Origin: Spirochaetales bacterium
GTDB lineage: Bacteria; Spirochaetota; Spirochaetia; DSM-2461
DNA: 61,307 nt
Assembly: GCA_016936555.1 (NCBI GenBank)
Contig: JAFGXR010000107.1
Location: forward strand, 1 to 61,307
Direction of reading: 5' to 3'
Each line of letters opens with the position of its first letter. Within the stretch, counting starts at the first letter, position 1. This document shows, in pieces, positions 34,722-43,059 of this stretch. The notes below the pieces were generated by a model, which had not been told where the DNA came from, searched no databases, and saw only the letters and a list, made by a program, of their open reading frames with translations. The position numbers and the translations under genes are program-made.

Positions 34722-35696
34722 TCAGGGGGATTCCCAGTTTATATACCACCCCGTAGCGGGAACGGCCGTATCATCCATTGAGCTGTGGAATTCCGATTCA
34801 TGGTCTCCTGAAACCGAACTTACGGCAAAATCATAGGTCCCGTAAGCCAGCATGGTATTGTCTATGGTAAAATCGAGATCCATTCCCGAATCGGAGATAC
34901 CAAGCAGAACCCAGTTGAAGCTGCCGTGTTCCCTGTAATAAACGCGGTAATGATCGGCAGACAGGTCTTCGCTGTCCCAGCTTATGGTAAAGTCCGGTCC
35001 CGTCAGATCGAATTGCTGTTCCTTCTTGTTTATGAGGTTGAAATCCAGGTCTACTGCCGTAAGGGTTTCATTGGCGATTAGAACGGTTTCTACTGTTCCC
35101 GCTACAACAGTTTCCCCGTCGAGAAGAGAGGCCGTGAGTTTATAGAATCCCGCGCCCAGCCCCGTCGTCAGTCCGGCCGCCACGCCGGCTTCAATTGTGA
35201 AACTGATGGAAACAGGATCTCCCGTCAATGTCGTCAAATTCAGATTCAGGACAGGATCGGCAATCAGGTCCTCATTCCAGCGCAGCGAAAGGTCGAGTGT
35301 TCCCGTTCCCGATACATCGTAGAGAACGATCGTCAGATAAGAGATGTCTCCCGGTTCCACATACAGAGAGCCCGTACCTTCGGCAATAACTTGATCGGAG
35401 CTGTCACAGGCCCTGACATGGAGCGTCCATTCTCCGGTCAGCAATTCCGGCAGATGGACCGAAGTCGCGGTTGAAACGATATTGAACACAGCGCCTGATG
35501 TGTGCGTGCCCTCAATTATGTAACTGGCCGGTCCGCCATCCCCGTCGGGCAGGGCGGAACGCATGGTAAGGGGATCCAGTTTTATGTTAACCTCACCTTT
35601 CGTCTCCCTTTCGCTGAGCAGCATGGGCGAGCAGGAGAGAGGCAGGAGAAGCATCAGCCATAGAAGCGGATATGTCTGTTTTGATAAAATCTTCAT
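34722..35696 (-). CDS. Lipoprotein, paralogue of its upstream neighbour
   Basis: 324 residues with a lipoprotein signal (LLPLSCSP, Cys about residue 22). Two repeated immunoglobulin-like beta domains follow: SYIIEGTHTSGAVFNIVS, LLTGEWTLHVRACDSSDQVI and GTGTLDLSLRW. A fibronectin-like C-terminal segment comes last (YRVYYREHGSFNWVLLG). It aligns by eye with the next gene product over the N-terminal 220 residues, so the pair arose by duplication. AGGAA precedes the ATG, 25 bp after the stop of the upstream copy. Surface display is likely; function unknown. It is co-transcribed from the sigma-54 promoter at 36715. Confidence 0.78.
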   Translation of the reverse strand: MKILSKQTYPLLWLMLLLPLSCSPMLLSERETKGEVNIKLDPLTMRSALPDGDGGPASYIIEGTHTSGAVFNIVSTATSVHLPELLTGEWTLHVRACDSSDQVIAEGTGSLYVEPGDISYLTIVLYDVSGTGTLDLSLRWNEDLIADPVLNLNLTTLTGDPVSISFTIEAGVAAGLTTGLGAGFYKLTASLLDGETVVAGTVETVLIANETLTAVDLDFNLINKKEQQFDLTGPDFTISWDSEDLSADHYRVYYREHGSFNWVLLGISDSGMDLDFTIDNTMLAYGTYDFAVSSVSGDHESEFHSSMDDTAVPATGWYINWESP

Positions 35697-35720
35697 TTTC
35701 TCATTCCTGTTTACTTTCGC

Positions 35721-36671
35721 TTAGGGCTGGTTCACCCGAAAGATATGATTCAGGGAGCCGCTGCGGGTCAGGTCGCCGTTGAGGGCGATTACGTCGAGTC
35801 TGTATATTCCCGTATCCAGATCCCATCCGAAGGAGACCGATTCACCGCTTCCCAGAGGGAATCCGTTGAGATACCAGTCGTATGAGATGAGTTCCGTCTC
35901 CCCGGGGGATGAGGCTGTCACTGTCATGGAAGATCCGTAGGTGATGCTTTCATAGGCGCCGTAGAGGGTTATTCCGATCGGTTCGTTCAGATCCACATCG
36001 ATTCCGATTTCACCCGACCCGTTCAGGCTGTTTACATCGCTGAAGTCGAAAAAGCCTCTTGTCGTCTCTCCCGCCACGATCCGCACCGTTTCCGCCGACC
36101 CCGTTACGACTGTGTCTGTGTCGAGCAACTGGAGCAGCAGCGTGTAGTACCCGGCTTCCAGTTCGACGGCCGCCGCGGCGCTTCCCTCTCCGTTACCGTT
36201 GAAATCCAGCGGAAAAGCCGTGCCTCCGGGAGGCAGCAGACTGGCGAAGATATAGGCCGTGGACAGATCTTCCGGTTCCCAGATGAGAGACAGTTCCAGA
36301 TTCCCGGTTCCGTCGAGCGGTGTGACAGTGATATCTGCAGAAGTCGTTTCTCCTGCATAAATGGTGATAGCGCCGCTGCCCGATCCGATGACCTGTCCCG
36401 ATTCGTTAAGCGCTTCCGCCTCGATCAACCAGTTCCCCGGTGTCAGGTCTTCGATGACATTCATGCTTTTCAGTGTCTCGAGACTGAAGGTGTGTTCCCC
36501 CGGCCCCAGGCCGCTTATTCTGTAAGAGTGGGGATCCATGGAAATTTCCGGCAGAATGCTGCGGGAAACACTGTCTCCTATGGACAATTCCATGGAGCCC
36601 ACAGTGATTTCGGGCAGGTCGCAAGATGCCGCCAGAGCCGTAACAATAAGTATGATCAATATTCTTTTCAT
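35721..36671 (-). CDS. Lipoprotein under sigma-54 control
   Basis: 316 residues with a lipobox LAASCDLP (Cys about 17). It has the same domain pattern as the downstream paralogue (LTPGNWLIEAEALNESGQVI, GTGNLELSLIWEPEDL and LEAGYYTLLLQLLDTDTVV) but ends in a PKD-like beta domain (ISYDWYLNGFPLGSGESVSF). AGGAGG precedes the ATG. A sigma-54 promoter with near-consensus spacing lies 44 bp upstream of the start, and the activator gene is next on the same strand. Confidence 0.8.
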   Translation of the reverse strand: MKRILIILIVTALAASCDLPEITVGSMELSIGDSVSRSILPEISMDPHSYRISGLGPGEHTFSLETLKSMNVIEDLTPGNWLIEAEALNESGQVIGSGSGAITIYAGETTSADITVTPLDGTGNLELSLIWEPEDLSTAYIFASLLPPGGTAFPLDFNGNGEGSAAAAVELEAGYYTLLLQLLDTDTVVTGSAETVRIVAGETTRGFFDFSDVNSLNGSGEIGIDVDLNEPIGITLYGAYESITYGSSMTVTASSPGETELISYDWYLNGFPLGSGESVSFGWDLDTGIYRLDVIALNGDLTRSGSLNHIFRVNQP

Positions 36672-36714
36672 TTTTATCCTCCTGAAATCCCCCGATGGGG
36701 AATGTTCTCTCTAT

Positions 36715-36730
36715 GGCAAGTTCCGTGCCA
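36715..36730 (-). promoter_or_regulatory. Sigma-54 promoter of the tandem lipoproteins
   Basis: Minus strand TGGCACGGAACTTGCC: the -24 TGGCAC and -12 TTGC elements have the required 5-bp gap. It sits inside an imperfect palindrome (GTTCTCTC 36704-36711 with GAGAGAAC 36735-36742, and ATGGCA/TGCCAT within). Confidence 0.8.
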
Positions 36731-36786
36731 TTATGAGAGAACCTCAGGATGGGAATAGAGCGGGATATGAGCAGAAGCGGAAATGC

Positions 36787-36828
36787 GATTACATATTTGT
36801 ATGTTATGGTTATTACGAAATTGTAATC
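36787..36828. promoter_or_regulatory. Candidate upstream activator site for the sigma-54 activator
   Basis: GATTACA (36787-36793) and TGTAATC (36822-36828) form an inverted repeat. It lies 57-113 bp upstream of the sigma-54 promoter and just past the end of the activator gene, a usual distance for an enhancer site. Confidence 0.4.
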
Positions 36829-36837
36829 AGGCAATGT

Positions 36838-38214
36838 TCACCGGTTTTTCTGCCAGCTCGAATGGGCGATGGTGTATTTTGAAATTTTGTAATTCAGCGA
36901 TCGACTGGATATCCGGAGACGCTCGGCCGCTTTTTTCTGAATCCAGCCGCACTGCTCAAGAGCCTGAAGGATGATCTGTTTTTCCATTTCCTCAAGAGAA
37001 AGGGTTCCCACTGCCGCCGAGAGAGGGGGAACCGGCGCGGAACTCTGATTCCGGTCTGACGGCAGATAGATATCGTCGCAGTTGATCTCGCTCTCAGCCA
37101 TGAGAACGGCCCTTTCCATGACGTTCTCGAGCTCCCGGATATTTCCGGGCCATTTGTATCCCAGCAGCTTGTCTTCGGCGGCGCGGCTCATTCTGAAAAT
37201 TTTGCGGTTTATCTTCTTCGAGTAGCGGAGCATGAAAAAACGGGCCAGCGTGAGGATATCGGACTGGCGCTCCCGCAAGGGCGGGAGATCTATCCGGATG
37301 ACATTGAGCCGGTACAGGAGATCGTCACGGAAATTCCCTCTTGTGATTTCCTCTTCCAGATTTTTATTCGTGGCTGATATGATCCGGACGTTCACCTGTA
37401 TCGTCCGGCTGCTGCCCAGCCTTTCGAAGGTCTGCTCCTGGAGAACCCGCAGAACTTTCGCCTGGGTTTTCAGGCTCATGTCTGCCACTTCATCGAGGAA
37501 TATCGTCCCTCCGTCAGCCTGTTCGAACCGGCCGATTCTCGCCTTGTCGGCCCCGGTGAACGCGCCCTTCTCATGGCCGAAAAGTTCGCTTTCCAGAAGC
37601 TCGTCGGGAAGGGCCGCGCAATTGACGCGGACGAAGGCCTTGTCGGCTCTCAGGCTGTTGTAGTGAACCAGGCCGGCGATCATTTCCTTTCCCGTTCCGG
37701 TTTCACCCCTTAGCATGATGGTCGTGTCGCTTCTGGACACCTTTTCCACGATATTCAGGACCTCCCTGAACCGGGGGCTGTCGCCGATAACTTCTCCGGC
37801 TTTGTAAATAAGGTGCTGCTGGCCTCTCAGGTTCTGTGCTTCCAGGTGAAGGCGTCTGATTTCCAGGGCTTTCTCCACTTTGACATAGAGCTCCCCCTGG
37901 TTGAAGGGTTTTCTCACAAAATCCGCCGCGCCTTCTTTAATGGCCTGCACCACAGCGGAAACCTCTTCCACCGGTGAAGACACGATGATCATCGTATGGC
38001 AGGCCAGCGCTTCTGTTTCGCGGATCAGACCGATGATATTCCCCCCTTCGAGATCGCATTCGCTGATGATCACATCGAGAGAGCGGGTCCGGAGGATTTC
38101 CAGAGCCGCGGGAAAATCGGGAACTCCAATAATGTTATGCCCGCTTCCCGTGAAGAAATGCAGTGTTCTTTTGCGGACTTTTTCGTCCCTGTCGATTATA
38201 AGTAAACTAGCCAC
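36838..38214 (-). CDS. Sigma-54-dependent activator with an Asp-to-Glu receiver (NtrC family)
   Basis: 458 residues: receiver (1-125), AAA+ domain (about 140-370) with Walker A GETGTGKE (170-177), sigma-54 contact loop GAFTGA (217-222), Walker B IFLDE (238-242), and a Fis-type helix-turn-helix (about 410-450; KKAAERLRISSRSLNYKISK). The receiver keeps D8, D10 and K102, but the residue at the phosphoacceptor position is E52 (DVIISECDLEGG), a phosphomimetic-like change. An alternative register would use D54, but it fits the loop poorly. It probably drives the lipoprotein pair downstream. A GTG start is used. Confidence 0.9.
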   Translation of the reverse strand: MASLLIIDRDEKVRKRTLHFFTGSGHNIIGVPDFPAALEILRTRSLDVIISECDLEGGNIIGLIRETEALACHTMIIVSSPVEEVSAVVQAIKEGAADFVRKPFNQGELYVKVEKALEIRRLHLEAQNLRGQQHLIYKAGEVIGDSPRFREVLNIVEKVSRSDTTIMLRGETGTGKEMIAGLVHYNSLRADKAFVRVNCAALPDELLESELFGHEKGAFTGADKARIGRFEQADGGTIFLDEVADMSLKTQAKVLRVLQEQTFERLGSSRTIQVNVRIISATNKNLEEEITRGNFRDDLLYRLNVIRIDLPPLRERQSDILTLARFFMLRYSKKINRKIFRMSRAAEDKLLGYKWPGNIRELENVMERAVLMAESEINCDDIYLPSDRNQSSAPVPPLSAAVGTLSLEEMEKQIILQALEQCGWIQKKAAERLRISSRSLNYKISKYTIAHSSWQKNR

Positions 38215-38234
38215 GTTAACTTAAATAATATACC

Positions 38235-39761
38235 TCAATTTTCCAGTGAAACACTTTCTGCGAGAAAAGGTGCGTGGTTTGAGGTAAAAACCGGCAGGTT
38301 CCGGTTCAGTATGGTGCGGATTTCCCGAATCGACCGGAAATCCTTTGTCAGGAAATTCCGGATATTCACTCTGTTCCAGCCTCCGGGATGGGCAAACTCC
38401 CGGTAGAGGGAGAGATCGCCGTCGTAGAAGAATCCCGATTCGAGACCTTCCGCTTCCTCGCTGTTGACGGGCATATTGAAGATGGAGACGTTGAGGAAAT
38501 CAATATATGAGCTGTAGGCCGCTACAAAGTCTTTTGTCCGCTCCGCACTGTCGCGCCTCTCGGCAGGAGTTCCGAACATGATATAGACAAAGGTCGATAT
38601 TCCCGCCTCTTTCAGGTTCTCCAGAATGATGCTGACCATATCGAGCCGGATTCCCTTCTTCAGGCTGTTGAGTACCTGCTGGTCTCCCGATTCCAGGCCG
38701 AGACAGAGCATCCGGCATCCCGATCCGGCCAGATTCCGGCAGAAGGCTTTATCCGTCATGGCCGGCAGGAAGCGGCTGAATCCGTACCATCGCGGGCCGG
38801 GAGGTCTTCTGACGATTTCATCCATCAGCAGAGGACTGATTTCGCTGTCGCAGAGGTGGATCAGTGCCGGGCTGTGCTGCTCTGAAAGGCTTATCAGATC
38901 GTCAACCGCCGCTGCCGCGCCGGTTTCGCAATAGGGATTGTCCTCCCACTTTTCCGAGCAGAACGTGCATCGCTTCCAGGAGCAGCCCCTTGAGCCCGAA
39001 TAGGGGAGAATCCTGCCCGGAGTGAGATAGGAGTTTTCGTCGTACAAATCCCCGTACCAGGGGCGGCCGGAGCCTTTATAAGTCCGGCCGGCAAAGCGGA
39101 CCACCGCCTCTTCGCCTTTGCCCCCGTAAACATCATCTGCCATTGAGAAGAGGAAGCTCGTATCGGAGGGGCCCTTGAGCCATGAGTTTATAAGCCCCCC
39201 GCCGATCTGAATCCTTATATGGGGGAAAGCCTTTCTGATCCAGCCGCAGATGGCCAGTCCCGTCAGGGCCTGACTGAGATAGATCAGGGACAGCCCGACG
39301 ATATGGTTTTCTTTGTCTCTGAAAAGTGAATCCAGTCTTTCTCTGAACCAGGGGAAGTAGAGGTTCTCTTCCGGATTGCTCCAGCTTTTTATAAGATCAT
39401 CGGAGCTCAGCGGATTGAGCGAAGGATCATCGTAGTCCGCGGGAGATAAGCGGATCCCTCTCTCCGCGACGGGCCTGCTCGAAGAGGCGAGCAGCTTTAT
39501 CTCGTGGACCTGTCTCTTGTAATTGTCCAGCGATGAAATGGCGGAGGGGAACGTGAGGATTTTTTCTCTCTTCCTGAAGACTCTGGCGGCCTGTCTGTCT
39601 TCTTCGCTGAAGCGGGGCTGCCCGGTCAGCCATATATAGCCTTCCAGAGCGCCGTCCAGTATGGTGACAGGCTCTCCCGCGGCTTTCAGGGCGCCGGCCA
39701 GATGGGCCAGAGCGACAGGCGGTTCGCAGTTTCTCGCCTGGGGCGGATGAATCAGAAGCAT
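38235..39761 (-). CDS. B12-binding-like radical SAM protein
   Basis: 508 residues. The N-terminal part is a cobalamin-binding-like Rossmann domain (about 1-215: MLLIHPPQARNCEPPVALAH and VGLSLIYLSQALTGLAICGW), followed by a radical SAM barrel. The cluster motif is GCSWKRCTFC, i.e. C-x4-C-x2-C, one residue longer than the classic spacing, as found in some RiPP- and lipid-related subgroups. Later SAM-barrel landmarks are CLGLESGDQQVLNSLKKG and TFVYIMFGTPAERRDS. Substrate unknown. An extended -10 promoter (TGC-TATACT) ends 6 nt before the ATG. Confidence 0.85.
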   Translation of the reverse strand: MLLIHPPQARNCEPPVALAHLAGALKAAGEPVTILDGALEGYIWLTGQPRFSEEDRQAARVFRKREKILTFPSAISSLDNYKRQVHEIKLLASSSRPVAERGIRLSPADYDDPSLNPLSSDDLIKSWSNPEENLYFPWFRERLDSLFRDKENHIVGLSLIYLSQALTGLAICGWIRKAFPHIRIQIGGGLINSWLKGPSDTSFLFSMADDVYGGKGEEAVVRFAGRTYKGSGRPWYGDLYDENSYLTPGRILPYSGSRGCSWKRCTFCSEKWEDNPYCETGAAAAVDDLISLSEQHSPALIHLCDSEISPLLMDEIVRRPPGPRWYGFSRFLPAMTDKAFCRNLAGSGCRMLCLGLESGDQQVLNSLKKGIRLDMVSIILENLKEAGISTFVYIMFGTPAERRDSAERTKDFVAAYSSYIDFLNVSIFNMPVNSEEAEGLESGFFYDGDLSLYREFAHPGGWNRVNIRNFLTKDFRSIREIRTILNRNLPVFTSNHAPFLAESVSLEN

Positions 39762-39767
39762 GGATGG

Positions 39768-39796
39768 AGTATAGCACGGCTCGGGGTTAAGGGGAA
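39768..39796 (-). promoter_or_regulatory. Leaderless-type promoter of the radical SAM gene
   Basis: Minus strand TTCCCC (39796-39791), 17 bp, extended -10 TGC-TATACT (TATACT 39773-39768), 6 nt, ATG at 39761. Confidence 0.45.
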
Positions 39797-39828
39797 TTAC
39801 AGCCGGGACGGCTTATCATCAATTCTCT

Positions 39829-39857
39829 TTGACAGAGTCCTTCCGGAAAAATATACG
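39829..39857 (+). promoter_or_regulatory. Promoter upstream of the ROK-like fragment
   Basis: TTGACA (39829-39834), 17 bp, TATACG (39852-39857). A consensus TATAAT lies just after, at 39860-39865. Confidence 0.4.
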
Positions 39858-39898
39858 GCTATAATCACGATCACAGGTCTCTCGCCCTGATTTATCCC

Positions 39899-40219
39899 TT
39901 GCTGGAAAAGAAAAAGGCCTCGCTCCATATCTCCGTGGTGAATACGGCGGGATTACCCTTGATGGAGGATGTGCGTTTTCCTCCGGATCTCGACAGCGAT
40001 ATACTGATTGCTTTGTGCGGAGAACTGGTTGAACGATTCGATAATCTCTCGGTTTTCAGTTTCGGAATGCCCGCGGTCGTCCGCAAAGGGATCATAGGAC
40101 TCTGCGAACTGGATAAATTGAGCCGCTTTGAGCCGGAAATGGACGGGAGCTATAAAAAGGGACTGTTTCACCGGGGAATGAAGCTTTTAACCTGCGGTTT
40201 CGAGATGATTGACTTATAA
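39899..40219 (+). pseudogene. ROK-like N-terminal-domain fragment
   Basis: 106 codons from a TTG. The frame is open upstream to 39833 but offers no better start. The stretch LHISVVNTAGLPLMEDVRFP, then NLSVFSFGMPAVVRKGIIGL, has the look of the first ATPase lobe of ROK kinases/regulators (strands followed by a G-x-P-x-x-V turn), but the rest of the domain, the zinc motif and the helix-turn-helix are absent. Either a degraded ROK regulator or an unrelated small protein is possible. The overlap with the next gene's region and the weak start support decay. Confidence 0.4.
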
Positions 40220-40232
40220 TGGAAGACAAAGA

Positions 40233-40790
40233 ATGAAAGAACTGAAAATCAAACAAATGTACAGGTCGGAAAACTCAAAGATCTGCATCGATATAAAAGT
40301 GGAATACTACAGGGAGGTTTTTCACTCCTGGGATTTCTCTCCGTTGCTGAACAGGGATCTGGACGATGACTTATTCGAATATCTCGAGGAATGCACCCGG
40401 GAGATTCCCCGGAAGTATCCCCTCAAGATAGTCATGCACATGCCTGAAAAGGCCCGGGATGAAAAAAAAGAGGAACTGAACACAACCAGCTTCCGCAATT
40501 TTTTTCAGTATAAAATGCGAAAGAGAAGGATTTCCCGCAGGAAGACCTACAACAGCGCGCTCCGCTATGCCCTCTACGGCCTTGTTTTTATCGGGATCGG
40601 CTATTTTGCCGAGAACCTGGTTAAACATTACGCTCTTCTGAAAATCCTCCGGGAAGGGGTCTTCATCGGAGGATGGGTTCTGTTCTGGGAACTGTTCTCC
40701 ACAATCTTTTTTACAAAGAACGACCTGAATGAATCCATCCAGATTCTCCAGCGCCTCTCCGCGGCGGAGATCGAGTATCGGTATAACTGA
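40233..40790 (+). CDS. Membrane protein of unknown function
   Basis: 185 residues. The N-terminal 95 residues are soluble and charged (VEYYREVFHSWDFSPLLNRD and IPRKYPLKIVMHMPEK), followed by two membrane segments (about 108-127 and 138-155) and a short C-terminal tail. It looks conserved in character but I cannot name the family. GGAAG precedes the ATG. It is convergent with the GH31 gene, separated by 8 bp. Confidence 0.65.
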   Translation: MKELKIKQMYRSENSKICIDIKVEYYREVFHSWDFSPLLNRDLDDDLFEYLEECTREIPRKYPLKIVMHMPEKARDEKKEELNTTSFRNFFQYKMRKRRISRRKTYNSALRYALYGLVFIGIGYFAENLVKHYALLKILREGVFIGGWVLFWELFSTIFFTKNDLNESIQILQRLSAAEIEYRYN

Positions 40791-40798
40791 AGGCGGTT

Positions 40799-42997
40799 TT
40801 AGAAATCGAACCGGTTTATCTTTCCCCTTTCCAGATAGACCGCCTTTTCCTTCAGAATCCTGTTCTCCGGAATCAGAAGCCGGATTTCCCGGCTTCTCAC
40901 GGCTCCCGAAATGGCGAGGCTGCCTTCCTCCAGAGTGATTTCCAGTTTTTCATATTCACCTGAGGCATAGTTTTCTGACCATCCGTCATCGCTGAACAGA
41001 ACCGTAGTGCTATATCCCTTTGAGGGGGGATAGAGGAAAAGAGCATTCCCCTCCATGGCTATAACGCCGCCTTCCCGGGCGAAGACCGGCATCTCATCGA
41101 GGGCGAAGGCTTCCTCATACCATCCGCCGGTTTTTTCCCTCAGATCGAAGAGATTGATCCATTTCCCTTCGGGCAGATAATATCTTCTTTTTGCCTGCCC
41201 TGACGCCGCATCGGTTACCGGTGCGACGAGCAGACTGTCCCCGAAGAAATATTGATCCTTTATGTTCCAGGTTTCACCGTCTCCGGGATATTCCAGAAAG
41301 AGCGGGCGCATCATGGGAACGCCCTCTGCCGCCGTCTCCCAGGCTGTGGAATAAATATAGGGCAGGAGGCGGTAGCGCCAGTCGATGAGGCCTGAAATGA
41401 TTTTCTCCGGTTTATCGCCCAGGCTCCAGGGTTCCCTCGGGGAAGTCCCGTGGGCTCTGAAGACCGGTGAGAAGAGACCGAACTGGTACCACCGCACCAG
41501 AAGTTCCGGTGAAGGCTGTCCCGTAAAGCCTCCCACGTCGCTTCCCCAGAAGGAAAAGCCCGACAGGGCGGCGTTCAGTCCCAGGGGGATCTGATCGGCC
41601 AGGCCCTGAAAAGTCGCCGGAACATCGCCCGACCAGTTGGACACGCCATAACCGGCGCTTCCCGTGTAGCCGCTCCGGCTCAGGATGAAGAGCCTCTCAT
41701 CGGGATAGCTCTCTTTCATGGACCTGTAGATCATTTCTGACCAGGCCCTGTTGTAGTAATTGTGAAATTCATGTTCCTGCAGGCCCTTCATCCGGACCGT
41801 GCGGGGAACATTTTCCGGTTCACCCAGATCGGTCCAGAAGCCGTCGATCCCCTGTTCCCTCATTCGAACATACTGGGACCCCCAGACTTCCACCGATTTA
41901 TCACCGAAGGGATTCATAATCGAGCCGTCTTCGGAAGCGAAGCACCACCAGTCCTTCCAGCGCACGGGAGCCCCTTCGCTGTTGGAGCCGAGGAGGCCGG
42001 CGTCGGCCATAATATTGTAATTGGGCGAGTCCGATGTCACATAAGGCTCGCTGATGGTTATTGTTTTAATCCCTCTCTCCTCCAGATAGGAATCGAGGGC
42101 GGCGGGGTCCGGCCAACTCTCACGGTCCCAGTCGAGGTCGCCCATATGCTCGAACCAGTAGAGATCGAGAACCACCGCGCTGAGGTGGATCTGTCTCTTT
42201 TCGAATTCATCGACCAGATCGATGACTTCCTGCTGATTCCGGTAGCCGTATTTCGACTGGATAAAACCGTATGCCCAGCGGGGAAGAAGATTTCCCGAAT
42301 CGCTGAACCGGTAGAATTCTGAAACGGCATCGAGAGGAGAGCCGGTGCAGCGGTAGATAAACTGCAGTTTCTTCGAACCTGAAGCTGCCTGAAACTCACC
42401 TGAGGAGGGGGCTCCGAACTGGAAGGCATCGTAGGCATGGCTGTTGTAGTAGAAGCTGTCCCCGTCGCTCGAATAGATCTGGGGAATGAACATATAGGTC
42501 TGGTCGCCGTACTGAGGGTAGTGATAGAGGGAGTATCTGTCATTTCCCTTGATGATATTTTTGGAGGATTGCCCCATTCCGTAGAGGTTTTCTCCCTCTC
42601 CGGTCTTTTTCTCCTCTATTATACGCTTGCCGCTGATGCTGAATCGGGACGAAAAGAGGAATCTGTCCGCCCTGTAGAAGGAAAGCAGATCGCCGGAACT
42701 GTAAATGCGGTATGAGCCCGAAGAATAAAAAGTTCGCCCTTCATCATCGCGCAGCTCCGCGAAGGGCAGGGCATTCCCTTCCGGTTGAAGGAAGAATTTC
42801 GCTTCGCCGGAAATTTCTTCCGACGCCGAGGCGGAAACGGTCAGATTATCCTGATCGCTGACATTAATCCCGATGAGGATTTCTCCGCTTCTAAATTGCA
42901 GGCTGTTCTCTACAATAGAAAATGCCCGGCTCCCGCCGGATTGGCACGATAGGAAGAGAATGAGGATCAGGGCTGGAAATATAAAAAACTTTTTCAT
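40799..42997 (-). CDS. GH31 alpha-glucosidase-type lipoprotein
   Basis: 732 residues. A lipoprotein signal with Cys18 (LFLSCQ) places it on the envelope. It has an N-terminal beta-sandwich (25-230), a GH31 barrel with nucleophile D390 (GFWTDLGEP) and acid/base D458 (NWSGDVPATF), then C-terminal beta domains. GH31 enzymes cleave alpha-glucosides, alpha-xylosides or sulfoquinovosides, or transfer glucosyl units; the substrate is not decided here. GGAGG precedes the ATG. A promoter with its -35 covered by a LacI-type operator lies 25-62 bp upstream, so sugar-induced derepression is likely. It could feed the cytoplasmic GH13 enzyme at 451. Confidence 0.92.
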   Translation of the reverse strand: MKKFFIFPALILILFLSCQSGGSRAFSIVENSLQFRSGEILIGINVSDQDNLTVSASASEEISGEAKFFLQPEGNALPFAELRDDEGRTFYSSGSYRIYSSGDLLSFYRADRFLFSSRFSISGKRIIEEKKTGEGENLYGMGQSSKNIIKGNDRYSLYHYPQYGDQTYMFIPQIYSSDGDSFYYNSHAYDAFQFGAPSSGEFQAASGSKKLQFIYRCTGSPLDAVSEFYRFSDSGNLLPRWAYGFIQSKYGYRNQQEVIDLVDEFEKRQIHLSAVVLDLYWFEHMGDLDWDRESWPDPAALDSYLEERGIKTITISEPYVTSDSPNYNIMADAGLLGSNSEGAPVRWKDWWCFASEDGSIMNPFGDKSVEVWGSQYVRMREQGIDGFWTDLGEPENVPRTVRMKGLQEHEFHNYYNRAWSEMIYRSMKESYPDERLFILSRSGYTGSAGYGVSNWSGDVPATFQGLADQIPLGLNAALSGFSFWGSDVGGFTGQPSPELLVRWYQFGLFSPVFRAHGTSPREPWSLGDKPEKIISGLIDWRYRLLPYIYSTAWETAAEGVPMMRPLFLEYPGDGETWNIKDQYFFGDSLLVAPVTDAASGQAKRRYYLPEGKWINLFDLREKTGGWYEEAFALDEMPVFAREGGVIAMEGNALFLYPPSKGYSTTVLFSDDGWSENYASGEYEKLEITLEEGSLAISGAVRSREIRLLIPENRILKEKAVYLERGKINRFDF

Positions 42998-43021
42998 GAT
43001 GAAAAACCTCCGGTCGGAATA

Positions 43022-43059
43022 ATAGTAACAGGGGTTTTATAATCATGCAAGCGTTTGCA
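43022..43059 (-). promoter_or_regulatory. GH31 promoter overlapped by a LacI-type operator
   Basis: Minus strand -35 TTGCAT (43050-43045), 17 bp, -10 TACTAT (43027-43022). The 14-bp palindrome TGCAAACGCTTGCA (43059-43046), with a central CG as in LacI/GalR sites, covers the -35. No LacI-family gene is in the window. Confidence 0.65.

Noticed and set aside
34722-36671. Subunits of a fimbrial or adhesin system
   Set aside because: The Ig-like domains and lipoboxes are clear, but no usher, chaperone or sortase signals are present.
36838-38214. D54 as the phosphoacceptor of the sigma-54 activator
   Set aside because: Using D54 would shorten the loop before the Gly positions; E52 fits the receiver register better. 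Kept as an alternative.
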